Translations under genes and position numbers: made by a program | The notes under the pieces: generated by a model | Database searches by the model: none | What the model was told of the DNA's origin: nothing | The model's input: only the letters and a program-made list of their open reading frames with translations | DNA from: Escarpia spicata | Lineage: Eukaryota; Annelida; Polychaeta; Sabellida; Siboglinidae | Length of the DNA: 64,000 bases | Assembly: GCA_963995525.1 (NCBI GenBank) | Contig: OZ023208.1 | Coordinates: 23,860,825-23,924,824, forward strand | Direction: 5' to 3' | Shown here: piece after piece, positions 49,801 through 61,543 of the stretch | Layout: every line of letters begins with the position of its first letter | Numbering within the stretch: position 1 is the stretch's first letter

Positions 49801-52800
49801 GAATTCAACAGCACTTCACAATATGTGACTAGCCACAGCAAAATAGGTATTTAGTTGCAAAATTGTAAAATGGAGTTATGTGCAGTTTTGGATTCCACAG
49901 TCCACAGGTCATTAGCTTGTTGGATTCAACAGGTTATAAGCTTGTTGGATTCCACAGGTCATAAGCTTGTTGGATTCCACAGGTCATAAGCTTGTGGATT
50001 CCACAGGTCATAAGCTTGTTGGATTCCACAAGCTTTAAAATCACTTGTCAAAATATCTCCAGTAGTTTTTGATTTATTGCTAAAATTGACGCAAGATGTT
50101 AAAAAGTGACATTTTGACCCATATCATCTGTTGCGTTTTACTATGTGGTCTTGTAGAAGCATGGATTTTATTAGTTTGTGATTACTTTTCAAGGAAAATA
50201 GACTGGACATTGATATTATTACTTATCGTATTATTATTATGGCTCATCTGCAGAAAAGGCCAGTGTGATGACGTAATACTATATGTGGAAGGATGTATCA
50301 CTTTGTCCAATCTAGTTTCAGCTGTAATGTTGAGAAATCTTTCAATACTGGAAATAGTACAGAGCTTATGGCAATGCTTGACCTTACAATTATTATTATC
50401 TCAGAGAGTGATATCACTATAATATAATAGTGCCACTAAACTTAATATGTTCTGTCGTTTGTCACCAGGTGGTGCTAGCGAAGGAGAGTGGGTTGTGTTA
50501 CGCCGCACTTGCCTTGGTCACCGACTACGACTGTTGGAAATACGAAGACTCTGCAGAACATGTGTGTATTGTTGGCATTCCAACGGGCGCAGTTAGATTT
50601 TAACTTATGTGTTATGCGTTCATGTGATAAGTTACTTTGTCTTGTAATTGTGGTGACGTGGAGCCAGTTGCTTATCTGTGTAAATGTGACAGAACTTCTT
50701 TGTTTGCTTATTGGGTATTTTATAGTACATTGTTACCTATACGTATGTTTTTATGCATTTTGCCCATCCAAATGCTCTAACAGAGGTAAGTAAAGTTATA
50801 TTATATTGTATAACTGAAGGTCTTATCTCAACATTACATTGATTTGCACACATACATAATTAAATGTATGTGACAATTTAAACCTGATTTTCTTTTTTAT
50901 TAAAATGTTTACTTTGAAATATTTTTAGCTTATTCGGTAGTTGCCTCATTTGCATATGGTGCCTGGTCTAAGTAACTTTCTGTGATGACTGTCTAGGTGA
51001 CTATAGATATAGTTCTGGCAACCTTCCGGGAGAATGCCCAGCGTGCAAAGACGCTTCTCCTGCACGCAATTCCACTGATCGCTAAACGTGATTGGTCAGC
51101 GATCTTGGAGGACAATATGGTACGTATGTATGTCTAACATTGGACGGCAATGTGCCTCAGAGATTTTGCTTATCTAACCTTGAAAGAACGTTTGGCATAC
51201 TACAAATGCACCTGTTTAACATTGGAAGGAAGTTTGCTGTGGGGATTTAAACTGTCTAACTTTGGAAGGAATTTTTTGATACTCTTATTTAACAGTTGGA
51301 AGTGGCAACTTATCCAGGATCTCTGAAACAGCAAATTTAGTCACCCATTACTTAGGTAGGTAGAAAACAAATTATTATTTAAAATGACAAGGGGACGATG
51401 GCTGAATGAACCTCCTAATTATGCCACTGGGTGCGAGGAAATCTGGGGACCCTTGTCTAATTGTTATAGGAACTTAGCTTACCTCCTGGGCACCACAGTT
51501 TATGGTTGCTAGCTAGTCATCCACTCAGTAACATGGATGGGGGAATTTTCGAATTTTTACATTTGACTCATTCCTCATAAGGGACTTTTGATAGATGTGT
51601 GCAGTTTAATGAGAAAATAACAACTTGATCTAAATAGCAGAAACTCTTGCAGTAGTTACAGTGTTACCTCAAATAATATAATTCACCAACTTAGAGATTT
51701 GTGGTGAGCTTACAGAGTTTACTTGCTCTGGTGCAATGATGTTAAAATAAGATGCATTTTTGAACGTTTTTGTTCTGTGCTAGTTCCAGCACACAATTAC
51801 TTCATCTTTTTATTTGCCTTCTAGGCACTGTCACGAGATGCACGTTTTTCTCTTTTTCTTTACAAATGCTGGTTCTTCTACTTGTAAGTAAATATGTCTT
51901 TTCAAATGTGATTGACCTTCAAGAAACCTCGAATTTGGTTTGCTTGCTATCTACAAACATTGCCACGACAGGCAAACAGATGCTTTCAAATTTGGCCGTT
52001 TTGGACCTTTTTACTTGTTTGATTCACATAGACTGTACGCAAAATTAATAAATTGTATAAAATGCCGCAGAATCCTGGACCACCATCGGTGTATCAGATG
52101 CCGAATTGGGACTGACAGGATATGTAATGTTTAGAAAAGATAGAATAGGAAGAAAGGGAGGTGGAGTTATTTTATATATTAAAGAATCTATCCAGGCTTA
52201 TGAAATAAAATTAGAAAGAGAAGCAGATTGTGAAGAAGCTGTTTGGTGTAACATAGTTACAGGAAACTCAACGTTAACAGTTGGGTTAGTTTATCGAAGT
52301 CCAAACATAAGCATAGAAGAGAATGAAAAAATACAAAACGCTATAAGGGAAGTAAACAAATGGGACTGTATTATTATGGGAGATTTTAACCATGGGCATA
52401 TACAATGGAAATCTCTACAGAGTACGGGGAGGGAGGACCACACGTTTTTAGTTTTAGTTCAAGATAGTTTCCTTTCTCAACATGTGCTAGAACCAACCAG
52501 GGGTGAGAATGTGTTAGACATAGTTTTGTCCTCACAGAATGAATTAGTTGACAATGTCAAGATATGTGAGCCACTGGGGAGTAGTGATCACAAACAGATA
52601 CATTTTACCATCAAAGTAAAATCAGAAAGGAATAGTAAAAAGCAGTATAGGAGAAATTTCCACAAAGGAAGGTATAAGGACATGAGGAAATATTTAGTAA
52701 AGATAGACTGGAATAACACACTGAAAAATAAGACAGCAACAGAATGCTGGAATATATTAAAGAGTGAAATTAAGTGCATAGTCGATAAATATGTACCCTT

Positions 52801-55800
52801 CAAAAAACAAGGGAAACGGTCCAAAAAGAAACACTTATCGAAAGAAGCCATTAGAAAAATTAAAACAAATGATGTGGAAGTCATATAGATGTACTGGAAA
52901 TGATGAAGACTACAACAATTATAAAGAAGCACTTAACCAAGCTACAGCTGAAATTATCAATTCAAAGAGAAGCTATGAACAACAATTAGCTAGTAATATA
53001 AAACATGACAGCAAGAGTTTTTATGTGTATGTTCGAAGCAAACAGAAAGTTCAGGATAAGGTCGGTCCTCTAGAAGATAGTGCTGGAAATAATTATAATA
53101 TCAGAGGGATTCTTAATGGAAGAAGACCTGAATGAGTATTTTAGTTCAGTGTTTACCAGGGACGATATCAGTTCACTGCCAGTACCAGAGGCTAAGTTCA
53201 AGGGGGCAGATTCAGACTATTTAGGACAGTTAATTGTAACTCCAGAAATGGTAGCTAAGAAAATAAGGGCTATGAAGGATAATAAATTACCTGGAGTGGA
53301 TGGGATTCCGCCCAAACTACTGTTGGAAATTGTAGAACAAATTAGCGTACCGCTTGCTACAGTTTTCAGTTTGTCATTAGAAGAGGGAGTGGTTCCTTTA
53401 GAATGGAAAGAGGCAAACATTATACCGTTATTTAAAAAAGGTTTGAGAAACAAGTCGGAGAACTATAGATCAGTGAGTTTAACATCAGTGATTTGCAAAT
53501 TATTTGTGGGTAGACGAGGGATCACCAGTAGATATTATCTACTTAGATTTTCAGAAAGCTTTCGACAAAGTGTCACATCAAAGAATACTGCTTAAATTAA
53601 AGGCCCATGGCATAGGGGATGGTATAATTAACTGGATAGAAAAATGGCTGATTGACAGAAGACAATTGGTAGTAGTTGATGGGAGGCTTCAAACTGGAAA
53701 TCGGTATTGAGTGGGGTTCCACAGGGATCAGTACTAGGACCTATATTATTCTTAATATATATCAATGATTTGGATGATGAAATAACAAGCAAGGTGTTGA
53801 AATTTGCGGATGATACAAAAGTGTTTAGAAGGATTAAAAGTGATGGAGATAGACAGCATTTACAAGATGATCTTGACAGGTTGGTCAAATGGACTGAAAA
53901 GTGGCGAATGCTGTTCAATTTGGGAAAATGTAAATTCCTCCACACAGGACATGGGAACGAAGATGTAGAATATACAATGGGGGGGGGTACTGTACTAAGT
54001 ACCACTGTAAAAGAAAAGGACTTAGGGTTAACCCTTAGTGCTGATATGAAGATTTCATTTAGAATATTGTATACAAGTGTGGAGGCCATATCGCAAAAAG
54101 GACATAGATATGCTAGAAAGACAGTACAGTGACTTAAATGATACAAAAACTGAGGGATCTTAGTTATGAAATTCGCCTAAAAGGATGTGGTTTAACAACA
54201 CTAGAGACCAGGAGATTGAGAGGAGATCAGATAGAAGTGTTTAAAATAATAAATGGTTATGAAAATATTGATAGAAATATTTTTTTCTCAGTTAAGAAAG
54301 ATAGGACTAGAGAGAGGACATGAAGATACATTAGCAAAGGAGCAGTGTAGATTAGATATAAGAAAGTTCTAATTTTCACAAATGACTAAATGAATGGAAC
54401 AGATGATCTGCTGATTGTGTGGGTGCTAGTAGCATGAATATGTTTAAAAATAAAATCGACACATACCTCAGAAGGGCGGGATACACATAGATAAAAGGGT
54501 TGGACTCTCGATAAGCCAAAGGGCTTCCTTGTCCACCTGCCACCTAGAGTTAATTCTCTGGGTGGCAATCTTGGTAAAGATTAACTGCGACAGATGGAGC
54601 CACCAATATATTAGCTAGCTTCCGTGAGTATACGATAGGTGGCGCCACTATGTTGTCAGCTTTAACTGGGTGTAATTTATATGTGAAGAGCTGTAACCAA
54701 ATATTATGCCAACAAGTTGTCAACGGTTTGAATGAACAATATTGATGTATGTTTATTAGCCTTTCTGGATGTTTGATAAACAAATTGGTTCACCCCTCAT
54801 GTGAATCAAACAATTAAAAATCCACTGATGAATTATGCTAAAGCGGATGCAATTACCAGCCGTTACCAGTTGAAAGTTTTTAACATTTTGAGGTCACACC
54901 ATGTCTTCTGCTTCAGCAGTTCACTTACCAACTTGATCAAGTCGAGAACTTAACGGAATGGCTGCAATGTAGTTTCACAGTATGGTCAATGCAGCTACTT
55001 ATTTGTTTGGTTTATGCAATTACTTGTCTGGAGTTATTCCTTTGCCCATCCAAAGGGATCTGCGAAGACATGTAGGGGAATTCTGAGGTGAAGAATTTTA
55101 TATGATTTCATTTTAATCCCAGGCACACAAATTAATAAAATCTTACAGTTGAGCAGCTGGTGTTTTTTAATGCTGTGACTGCTGGATGATTTGACATGGT
55201 GTGACAGGGGTGTGTTTTAGCCACATTTCCCCTACCTTCCACACACTGCTTCGTGCTGCTAGTTTGATCTTTCAGCTTCCGTTGACGCACGCCATTACAT
55301 GCACAATGCTTATTGCACGCAGCTTGGTTGGCAGCACACAACGATCTTGTCTGATCTCATGGTAAGTTTCTCACTGCTTCAAGTAACTGTGTGGCTCTAA
55401 TCCGTGCCCTTCCAGTTGGTCTTGATATGCAAAGGTTGGATCCAATACAGTGTTACACAAAGGTAATTACTTTAATGACAAGTCATTGCCTGTAGTAGCT
55501 GTACACTGTATCTGGTACAGTAGTAGGTACTTCAGAAACCTGAAATATTTCTGCATAATTATGATTGGAAGGTGTCGAGGCAGTTTATGGTGGAACATTT
55601 GCCTGTCAAGTTGGTTTAGTTGCTTTGAGCTAACATTTCTTCTTGACTAAATTGTTTCTATCTGTGTTGTTGGTCTCCATTTTTATTGTAGGTTATTAGA
55701 CAAAGATCTGGGTTAATTGTGCAGGATTCTAAGTACAAAACACATTCTTGTTATAAATAAAAAAAACATCAAAAGTAGTTATGAAACTAGCTGCTTTGTC

Positions 55801-56422
55801 ACATTGAAATTCAGGAATTGTTTTCAAAATTGGATTTCTACACTTGCTCTGATGGTGACTTTTACATGATTCTTTCATGGTGTCATGCTGAACAATTCTG
55901 CTTTGTAGTAGCTCTGGTATTTTCACACTATAAAAGTGTTATTGTATGTAGCAAGACACAAACTTGCAATCAGTTCTTGACAGAATGAATAAATAAGGAG
56001 ATCCCGAGATCCATGTGTATATTGCGATTACTTAGTCTTAAAAGCACCAATCACACTGATGTGTAGAAGGATATTGAAATTGTATGTAATTTAAGGGAAA
56101 ACCTGTGTCATTGCTCAAATGAATTAAGCTCTATTGAACATTGGTGAGGTTTGTTAGTTTGTTTGGTACCTGGCAATTGAATGCATGTATGCATGAAATT
56201 CAGTACACTTCCGCATGAAATTCAACACATTTCTGCATGAAATTCAACACCGATCTCGCATGAATTTCACACTAAAGTGGACCACGTTCACTGCTGCATC
56301 ATTAATGCATGATTTTGTTGCTAGAAATGATATTAATGGTGTTTCTGCTGTCTTTTTTTCAGAAAACTGTTGAGTATTCTTTTCAGGACCAAGCGCGGTG
56401 TTCAGTACTTCCGACCAAGTAG
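31894..56422 (+). CDS. MTAP: S-methyl-5'-thioadenosine phosphorylase, complete
   Basis: Phosphorolysis of methylthioadenosine to adenine and methylthioribose-1-phosphate in methionine/polyamine salvage; cytosolic trimer. Nine exons: 31894-31929 ([12 protein letters not shown]), 42089-42175, 44936-44994, 47287-47454, 48819-48921, 49551-49703, 50469-50561, 50997-51119 and 56363-56422 (ends CSVLPTK, TAG). All junctions are GT-AG and phases agree; 293 residues against 283 in human. Key motifs: [10 protein letters not shown] (phosphate loop Thr), [55 protein letters not shown], and TDYDCW with the two purine-binding Asp. Exon 1 is short and distant but has the expected length, a phase-0 GTGAAG/GTCAGC donor, and ends in VK like the human protein. 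The C-terminus is about seven residues longer than human. Candidate poly(A) signals AATAAA lie at 56796 and 56995. Confidence 0.96.
33343..33487 (+). mobile_element. CR1-type LINE fragment (copy B)
   Basis: Closely matches bases 53289-53435 of the largest copy: ggagtggatgggattcc-like start, gtagaacaaattagc, and agcaaacattataccgtta. Only ~145 bp of the palm region of the reverse transcriptase; truncated at both ends. Confidence 0.8.
35810..37231 (-). CDS. Unrecognised two-exon gene nested in MTAP intron 1
   Basis: Exon 1, 37231-37004, starts ATG and is Arg/Lys-rich ([20 protein letters not shown]). It ends CAG before a GTTAGT donor in phase 0. Exon 2, 36100-35810, follows a tccggtatag acceptor in phase 0 and reads [18 protein letters not shown], then [16 protein letters not shown] and [12 protein letters not shown], ending at a TGA at 35812-35810. 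Total 172 residues. The same frame then stays open for 65 more codons to a TAG at 35614-35612, with [11 protein letters not shown] and [13 protein letters not shown], a possible zinc-binding CPxCH. A 69-nt in-frame intron starting GTATGT and ending CCAG, with CTAAC inside, would remove the TGA. The upstream region near 37230 is relatively CpG-rich. I do not recognise the product; the second Met of exon 2 is an alternative start. Confidence 0.45.
36544..36642 (+). repeat. Dispersed repeat, copy 1
   Basis: About 100 bp, including ttataagataattcaaata and gttatggctatttaagaaat, nearly identical to 39254-39352 in the same orientation. Confidence 0.85.
37562..38095 (+). mobile_element. CR1-type LINE fragment (copy C)
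   Basis: Reverse-transcriptase region with frameshifts: [36 protein letters not shown], then [15 protein letters not shown] and a decayed FADDT near 38075. It retains ~60 residues that are deleted from the large copy at 52070-54575, so it descends from a less damaged relative. Truncated at both ends. Confidence 0.85.
38630..38760 (+). repeat. ~30-bp minisatellite, 4-5 copies
   Basis: Imperfect tandem units of gtaccaaacac then tgtctgttta. Located in MTAP intron 1. Confidence 0.75.
39254..39352 (+). repeat. Dispersed repeat, copy 2
   Basis: Partner of 36544-36642 with only a few differences over ~100 bp. The flanks do not match, so it looks like a small dispersed element or a segmental copy rather than tandem duplication. 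Confidence 0.85.
39885..41035 (-). mobile_element. L2/CR1-like LINE fragment, endonuclease plus reverse transcriptase
   Basis: Minus-strand translation runs, with frame breaks, from an APE endonuclease ([39 protein letters not shown]) to reverse transcriptase ([17 protein letters not shown], then [20 protein letters not shown]). The wording differs from the CR1 family elsewhere in the window, so this is a second LINE family. 5'- and 3'-truncated and inactive. Confidence 0.82.
42385..43210 (+). repeat. ~38-bp minisatellite, about 20 copies
   Basis: Units built from gtcatgtcatgtaatgac, tgttacacttggaccagg and agg, with frequent small deletions and substitutions. In MTAP intron 2, starting ~200 bp after the donor. 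Each unit holds short palindromes (CATG, TCATGTAATGA). Confidence 0.9.
43440..43545 (+). repeat. 17-bp tandem repeat
   Basis: Five or six units of gatgcatggcacatat. In MTAP intron 2. Confidence 0.85.
44995..47286. other. MTAP intron 3
   Basis: I see no gene, LINE or clear repeat here. Short open frames near 45207 and 46462 show no domain or splice support. Confidence 0.5.
47688..47752 (+). mobile_element. CR1-type LINE 3'-UTR fragment (copy D)
   Basis: Matches the 3' UTR of the copies at 15290 and 54510: cacgataagccaaaggctt, cttgtccacctgccatctag, agttaattctct. About 65 bp, an extreme 5' truncation. It lies just upstream of the 37-bp minisatellite. Confidence 0.75.
47815..48220 (+). repeat. 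37-bp minisatellite, about 11 copies
   Basis: Units of cacaaatggcaagtggac followed by aaggttagaaaacacaaat, nearly identical in the centre. In MTAP intron 4. Confidence 0.92.
49900..50036 (+). repeat. 25-bp tandem repeat
   Basis: Five or six units of ttggattccacaggtcataa then gcttg in MTAP intron 6. Confidence 0.88.
51120..56362. other. MTAP intron 8
   Basis: Holds the large CR1-type LINE at 52070-54575. On either side the sequence is AT-rich with no supported gene. The final MTAP exon follows a tctttttttcag acceptor. Confidence 0.6.
52070..54575 (+). mobile_element. CR1-type LINE, largest copy (E)
   Basis: A 5'-truncated non-LTR retrotransposon. The endonuclease starts within [18 protein letters not shown], then [28 protein letters not shown] and [10 protein letters not shown]. 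The reverse transcriptase shows [50 protein letters not shown] and the catalytic FADDT near 53806. Frames break near 52885, at ~53503 (a deletion of about 60 codons, still present in copy C) and at ~54055 (deletion). The C-terminal part and 3' UTR (ctcgataagccaaagggctt) follow. Inactive; in MTAP intron 8. Confidence 0.95.
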
Positions 56423-57221
56423 GCAGTGAAACTGGAATGACAACAAATATTTTTACTTGAGAGACCGATTCTTCATAGGAACTTGGAATGTTGTCACAAC
56501 TTTATTATGCTCAACAAACTTAATTATTACGTAATCATTGCACCACATGTGATCATAGCATAATAGATATAGGAGGCAGTCACTAATGGGCAACATCATG
56601 GATCTTGAATATTATACTTATGCCTCCGAGACACATTTATAATTACGGTCTTCGAACATTAGTTGTCTGTTTTATTGGATGATTCAGGTTCAAAATGTGG
56701 TTAAATAATACTGAAGGCACCATGGCCACCAGGAGTTATAATTAGGAAAGCGAGAAATATTATTTTCAAATTATTTTTACAATTCAAAATGTTACAATAA
56801 AAATGTATGTAGTATGGCGTGTAAATAAAAAGTAAGACATGAGGTATCCAAATACTAGAGTAGCAAAAACCAATGCATGTACTTTTTCGACAAAACCTTT
56901 CATACATCACTTTTTCATGTACTATATGAAATGGTCGATGAATTATGTATTGTTTTATTAATGATTTATATTGCGTGGTGCTGTCGTCACAGACAATAAA
57001 ATGTTTATTACAGTTGATATTTTAGTCGAGGCACATTTGTCAACTTGTTTACTGTGTACAGGACCTCGCTATTAACGTCAGCCTCGGGACTGAGCGAGTG
57101 ACCTGAATAGCGAGGCGACCTTATTAGCGAGAATAATTTCCTATACTATATCCTAATTTTGAGGGGGTTCACATTTAGGAGAAAGGGGGGTTCACAAAAA
57201 GGGAGCTGGCTACGGGACTGG

Positions 57222-57388
57222 TACAACGAAACCTCGCTTTACGATCACCTCGGTAATACAGCCACCTCACAATTAGTCACCCTAGGACAGTCCCAAATGA
57301 TGTCCATATAGGAAATTAGTCCAGCAAATAAGGTCACCTTGCTTTTGCCCAGTCCAAAGGGTGACCATAATAATGAGGTTCCCCTGTA
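57222..57388. mobile_element. pogo/Tigger-like MITE
   Basis: Left end TACAACGAAACCTCGC and the complement of the right end, TACAGGGGAACCTCAT, align with TA at each border. Similar ends TACAGGACCTCGC at 57058 and TACAGTGGAGCCTCAC at 57641 suggest neighbouring partial copies. Confidence 0.6.
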
Positions 57389-57414
57389 GTCTGTTGCAAG
57401 TCCTAAGGATCATT

Positions 57415-57590
57415 TCTGAATGTCGGTGTCCGATCAGATGAAATTACTTTCATTTTGGGAAAGGGGGTCAGCTGGCACCGGAAAAATAGTTTGCACTTCG
57501 GATTAATACTGTTAATAATTATATCAATATCATCATATCAATGTTCACAAACTTTTGTTTGAAGGGGGGTACATGGGAGGCCAGATAAAA
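57415..57590 (+). repeat. Dispersed repeat, diverged pair member 1
   Basis: Shares with 58685-58845 the order aatgt..gtgtc.gat, aaattactttc, gggggtcag, gatactgt-like, atcaatgtt.acaaa. Diverged, perhaps 75% by eye. It flanks the COX5B 3' end. Confidence 0.55.
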
Positions 57591-57699
57591 ATAAATTTGT
57601 TTGATGTCAAACAATGACGTTCCGAGATGATTCCTAAATACAGTGGAGCCTCACAGAAATAATTTGGGACTGTCCTAGAGTGATCATTATAGCTAGGTA

Positions 57700-57850
57700 G
57701 GTTCAATTATAAATGTTCTAATCTTAGGTTCACACTAATAATTTGACAGTGACATAATTACACAGACATCTGGAGTAGAAACTAACACGTGTATATCAAG
57801 CCCCGTCCCTTATAAAATTAGCAAATGGTTGCAATAGATTATATTTCACA
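57700..57850 (+). repeat. Dispersed 150-bp repeat, copy 1
   Basis: From ttcaattataaatgttctaa through gacatctgg and caagccccgtccct to gattatatttc. Nearly identical to 60693-60845 in the same orientation. Confidence 0.85.
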
Positions 57851-58504
57851 ATTTGTTACCTTTTTGTATAAACATTAATTCCTAGTTCATAAATACTATA
57901 CTTCTGGTTGGTTCCATCAATAATTGAAAACTTGGTGTAATTGTATTAATAAATTAAAAGTATTTTGTGCAGTAGCACAATGTCTGTTATTAGTGGTGTG
58001 ATATGTATAATACTGACATGTATCTATGTCAGTGTGCAGGTAACCGAAATGAGCAAACTAAGCAAGACTATGTTCCTTTTGTTTTTATATAATGTAATCA
58101 AGCTCGACAACACGAGTCGACAAAGTACATTCACACATCTTGTTAGCTGGAAATGAAACAAGAAGTGCCAGTAGTAGTTACCCAAAAAAGGACTTTCCTC
58201 TTTAATGTTGCAACCCGTATTCCAACAAAACAAATGTTGTCACAAGGCAACAATAAACCTGCAACAAACAGACGCTGATCCAACCGGCGAGTGTAGACGT
58301 ACACAACGACCCCACGCCCTTCAATTGTTTGTCTTACACTCGGTAAAGCAGCCATGTTCACATCACCCCATGGTCATAGCATTGTCCTATCCGAGTAATA
58401 TAACTGTGCTTCTGTCACGTCCGATTAATATAACTATTGCTGCGGCGACAAACCGTCCCACACTGTGGAACTGCCGGCCATGCCAACTGAGTTGTGGTAT
58501 GTGT

Positions 58505-60333
58505 CTATTGGCCGTAGTCTGGCACCTCGAGGTCGACGAGTTTGAACCAGTAGCCACAGTTACACCGACGTGGCTCACCCTTGTACAGGTACATCCAGTT
58601 GATGCTGACGGCATCCTCCTCACCTGAGACACAAACCACACGGTCAGCCGTATATCACTGGTACATGCAATAAAGAATCATCTCAGAATGTTGATGTCTG
58701 ATATCAAACAAAATTACTTTTGTTGGGGGGGTCAGAGGCAGCTTCATCTGGCGTTAGATATTGATATTTTATGTTTTGGACCGATACTGTCAATATACTG
58801 ATATCACATCAATGTTTACAAATTCATCTGAGGGAGTAGGGGACTGAGGCTTGATGAAAGTAATTTTTTTCATCTGATATAATTTCTGAGATGATAACTA
58901 ACTACTACAGAAATGGTGGAAGACAACTTCAAGTAACAATTTTTTCAAATAAGCTATAAACAAGTATTCATGCCACATAAAATTATCATGAACTGAGATC
59001 AGCGATCTGCATCTGAAAATGTATTTGCAATCTATCTCTACACCTTTGTATTACGACTGATGTGCCACCTGAGGAATGTAAAATTGTATACATGCAAGCA
59101 ATGATGACCCCCTAAGTAATAACGACTTACAGATGCAGCCGACAAGCCTGTAGTGGTACATGGAGGGAATGATGGTTGGCTCGCCTCGGGTGCCCTCTGC
59201 CCTCTTCTTGATGTTCAGCTCAAATGGATCCTGTACAAATAATACAGAACATGTGACGACCACCAAGTTCACCACAACTGTTCAAGAGATGCCGCACATT
59301 TACTACATGTAACCCTTGATGAAGAATAAATATAAAGTTCTACTTGTGTTAATTCTGATTATATTTTACTTTGTTAATACAAAAATGTACTTTGACCTGA
59401 CCAGTTTGTACTTGCCTCATTTCCTGCGGCACGAGCCAACAGCTCGAAACGTTCTGTTCCTACAGCATGGCCAAGGGTGTCTGGCATATCAACTTGGTCA
59501 TCAGCTGAAACAGGGAAGTGCATCATGTAGAATTCAGCTCAACAACATTGGCATTGCACACTGTAAGTGTAATGTAATGGCATTGGTCCCAAAAATACGG
59601 ACCTTGGTTTTCGAATACTGGCAAGACAGCATTAATATGTTTAGTCGATATAGTTTATAAAATGAAACAAAAATCAAAATGCAGCTAGGAAGCCCCCAAA
59701 GTGTACAGTACGGGCATCGTCAAAATAACCAACTCAAATTATTGGAGTGGGCGATTATAAGGGTAAATGAGCTCACGTACACTTCTTCGCCCTTGCATAA
59801 CACCAGTGCTTTCTCAGAACATGAAATATTTAGTATAACTGAATTAAAATGTATCGTGGGTAAACACATCTAGCCGCATACACTTTCAGCGACATAAGAA
59901 GCGTTTTGCATACGCCAAATTGTGACAGAAACTTTGTTTGTGACCTTCACTTGACCCTGCTTTTGGATGCCTCAATTGACACTGCAAACAACTTCCTAAT
60001 AGCATAACATTTTCAAATAAACACACATACATGTTTTCAATATATGCATTTGTACAGTACTTCCGCGAAAACCGAATACGTTAAATTAAACCAAATAGTG
60101 ACACCTTACCCCCACCGCCATCGCAGTAACTAACCGTCTAACGGTTGAGGTCGACCTACCACTTACGGCGACGCGTTGACGGTTGTGAAGTTAAATATCT
60201 ACTTACCTACTTTTCCTTTTACTGGGTCCACTCGGGAGTATACTGGTGATTCTGATGAATATAACCTCGAACTCAAGGGAAGCAGCGTTCGCCTGGCCAC
60301 TTGGGCAGCCGTTCTCGTCAACATCGATGCCAT
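58505..60333 (-). CDS. COX5B: Cytochrome c oxidase subunit 5B, mitochondrial
   Basis: Zinc-binding nuclear subunit of complex IV on the matrix side of the inner membrane. Four exons on the minus strand: 60333-60207, 59504-59416, 59230-59131 and 58623-58505 (TAG), 144 residues. Exon 1 is an amphipathic presequence (MASMLTRTAAQVARRTLLPL). Later blocks: LGHAVGTERFELLARAAGNE, DPFELNIKKRAEGTRGEPTI, VGCICEEDAVSINWMYLYKG, RRCNCGYWFKLVDL. The zinc ligands are the CxC of GCICEE and the pair in RRCNCG, spaced CxC instead of the CxxC of bovine. The intron after exon 2 has a GC donor (GAG then gcaagt); the other two are GT-AG. The gene is convergent with MTAP. Identification is firm. Confidence 0.95.
58685..58845 (+). 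repeat. Dispersed repeat, diverged pair member 2
   Basis: Second member of the pair described at 57415-57590. It lies in the COX5B intron between exons 3 and 4. Confidence 0.55.
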
Positions 60334-60692
60334 GTTCGCCTTTCAAGCTGTGCTACTCAAAGAGAAGCTGATCTCGCTATATTTCGTTACCGAGGTCTCG
60401 CCGCGTGAGACGGAACGAGATCTCGCAAATGGAACGCCGACCCCGGCAATACCACAAATATGTTTACAGGGTCGCAAAAACTTGTGTAAGCGGAATACCA
60501 ACTCAACTTGATAAGACCAAGCCAATCTGGATTTCAATAAAACATTTCAACTTGTTATGCATTAGTAGATTTAGTTGATGCAATCATTGCATGTAAAAAT
60601 GTGCTATTGGTATGTTTATTAATGTTGATAAGATCCAACAAGAAGACCACTTATAAAATTATAGCGCCATAAATCTACATAAATCCATTCGA

Positions 60693-60845
60693 TTCAATTA
60701 TAAATGTTCTAATCTTAGGTTCACACTAATAACTTGACAGTGACATAGTTATACAGACATCTGAAAGTAGTAGTAGAAACTAAAATGTGCATCTCAAGCC
60801 CCGTCCCTCATAAAATGAGCAAATGGTTGCAATATATTATATTTC
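60693..60845 (+). repeat. Dispersed 150-bp repeat, copy 2
   Basis: Partner of 57700-57850, on the other side of COX5B. The two copies bracket the gene as direct repeats ~3 kb apart. Gypsy-related sequence follows to the right. Confidence 0.85.
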
Positions 60846-61543
60846 TTCGTGCTCGTTGTTGAATGGGTCTGATTATCTCTTTCTCCTTGTCTGAGAGTGC
60901 ACCGGTTCGTCTATGAACTCCTCTCTTACCGAGTCTTGGGGATCCTCTTTATTGCCGTTTTAAGGCACACAGCTGCTACTTTTCCCATTCCGTATATAAG
61001 TATTATGTTATATATTTACAGTTGGAATGGTGTCCGCTGCAGCCTGCAAATAATATAATCTGGGTAGGGATTAGCTATATTATCTAAAACCGATCATTAA
61101 CAAACTAAGTAACATACTAAATGATATTTACAGTTACACACGGGTTAAATAATGTCCACTGCGTTCGACGACGATACTGTTCCGTGTCCTAGTCGTACAT
61201 GGGGCCCTACATTATTAGTGTATGAGTAAGTGTTATGTCTTACGCCATCCTTTTTATTCGACACGTCAGCACAGCCCGGGAACTGTCCTTATTCCAGAGC
61301 CATGGGGAGCATTCATAATGCTCTACAATACAAATACTCTACACCCCTCCCTTTCAAATGTTGTTCCCTTAAAACATGTTAATACCCTGGTTGCGCTACC
61401 CCACATATACGATATGACAACCGTCAACACAGTCCACGGATTCAGCGTCCATTAATTAGTCCTTGTTAACAATGACATTTTGGTAGCCATTAACCATTAA
61501 CGTCTATGTCCATAATTAAACTGGACACCGTCTTTCTCAAACA

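Larger units (their letters stand above)
56423..58504. other. Intergenic region between convergent MTAP and COX5B
   Basis: MTAP 3' UTR with AATAAA at 56796 and 56995, then a cluster of pogo-like inverted ends (57058-57712) and two dispersed repeat copies (57415, 57700). A minus-strand ATTAAA near 58200 may end COX5B. Confidence 0.55.
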
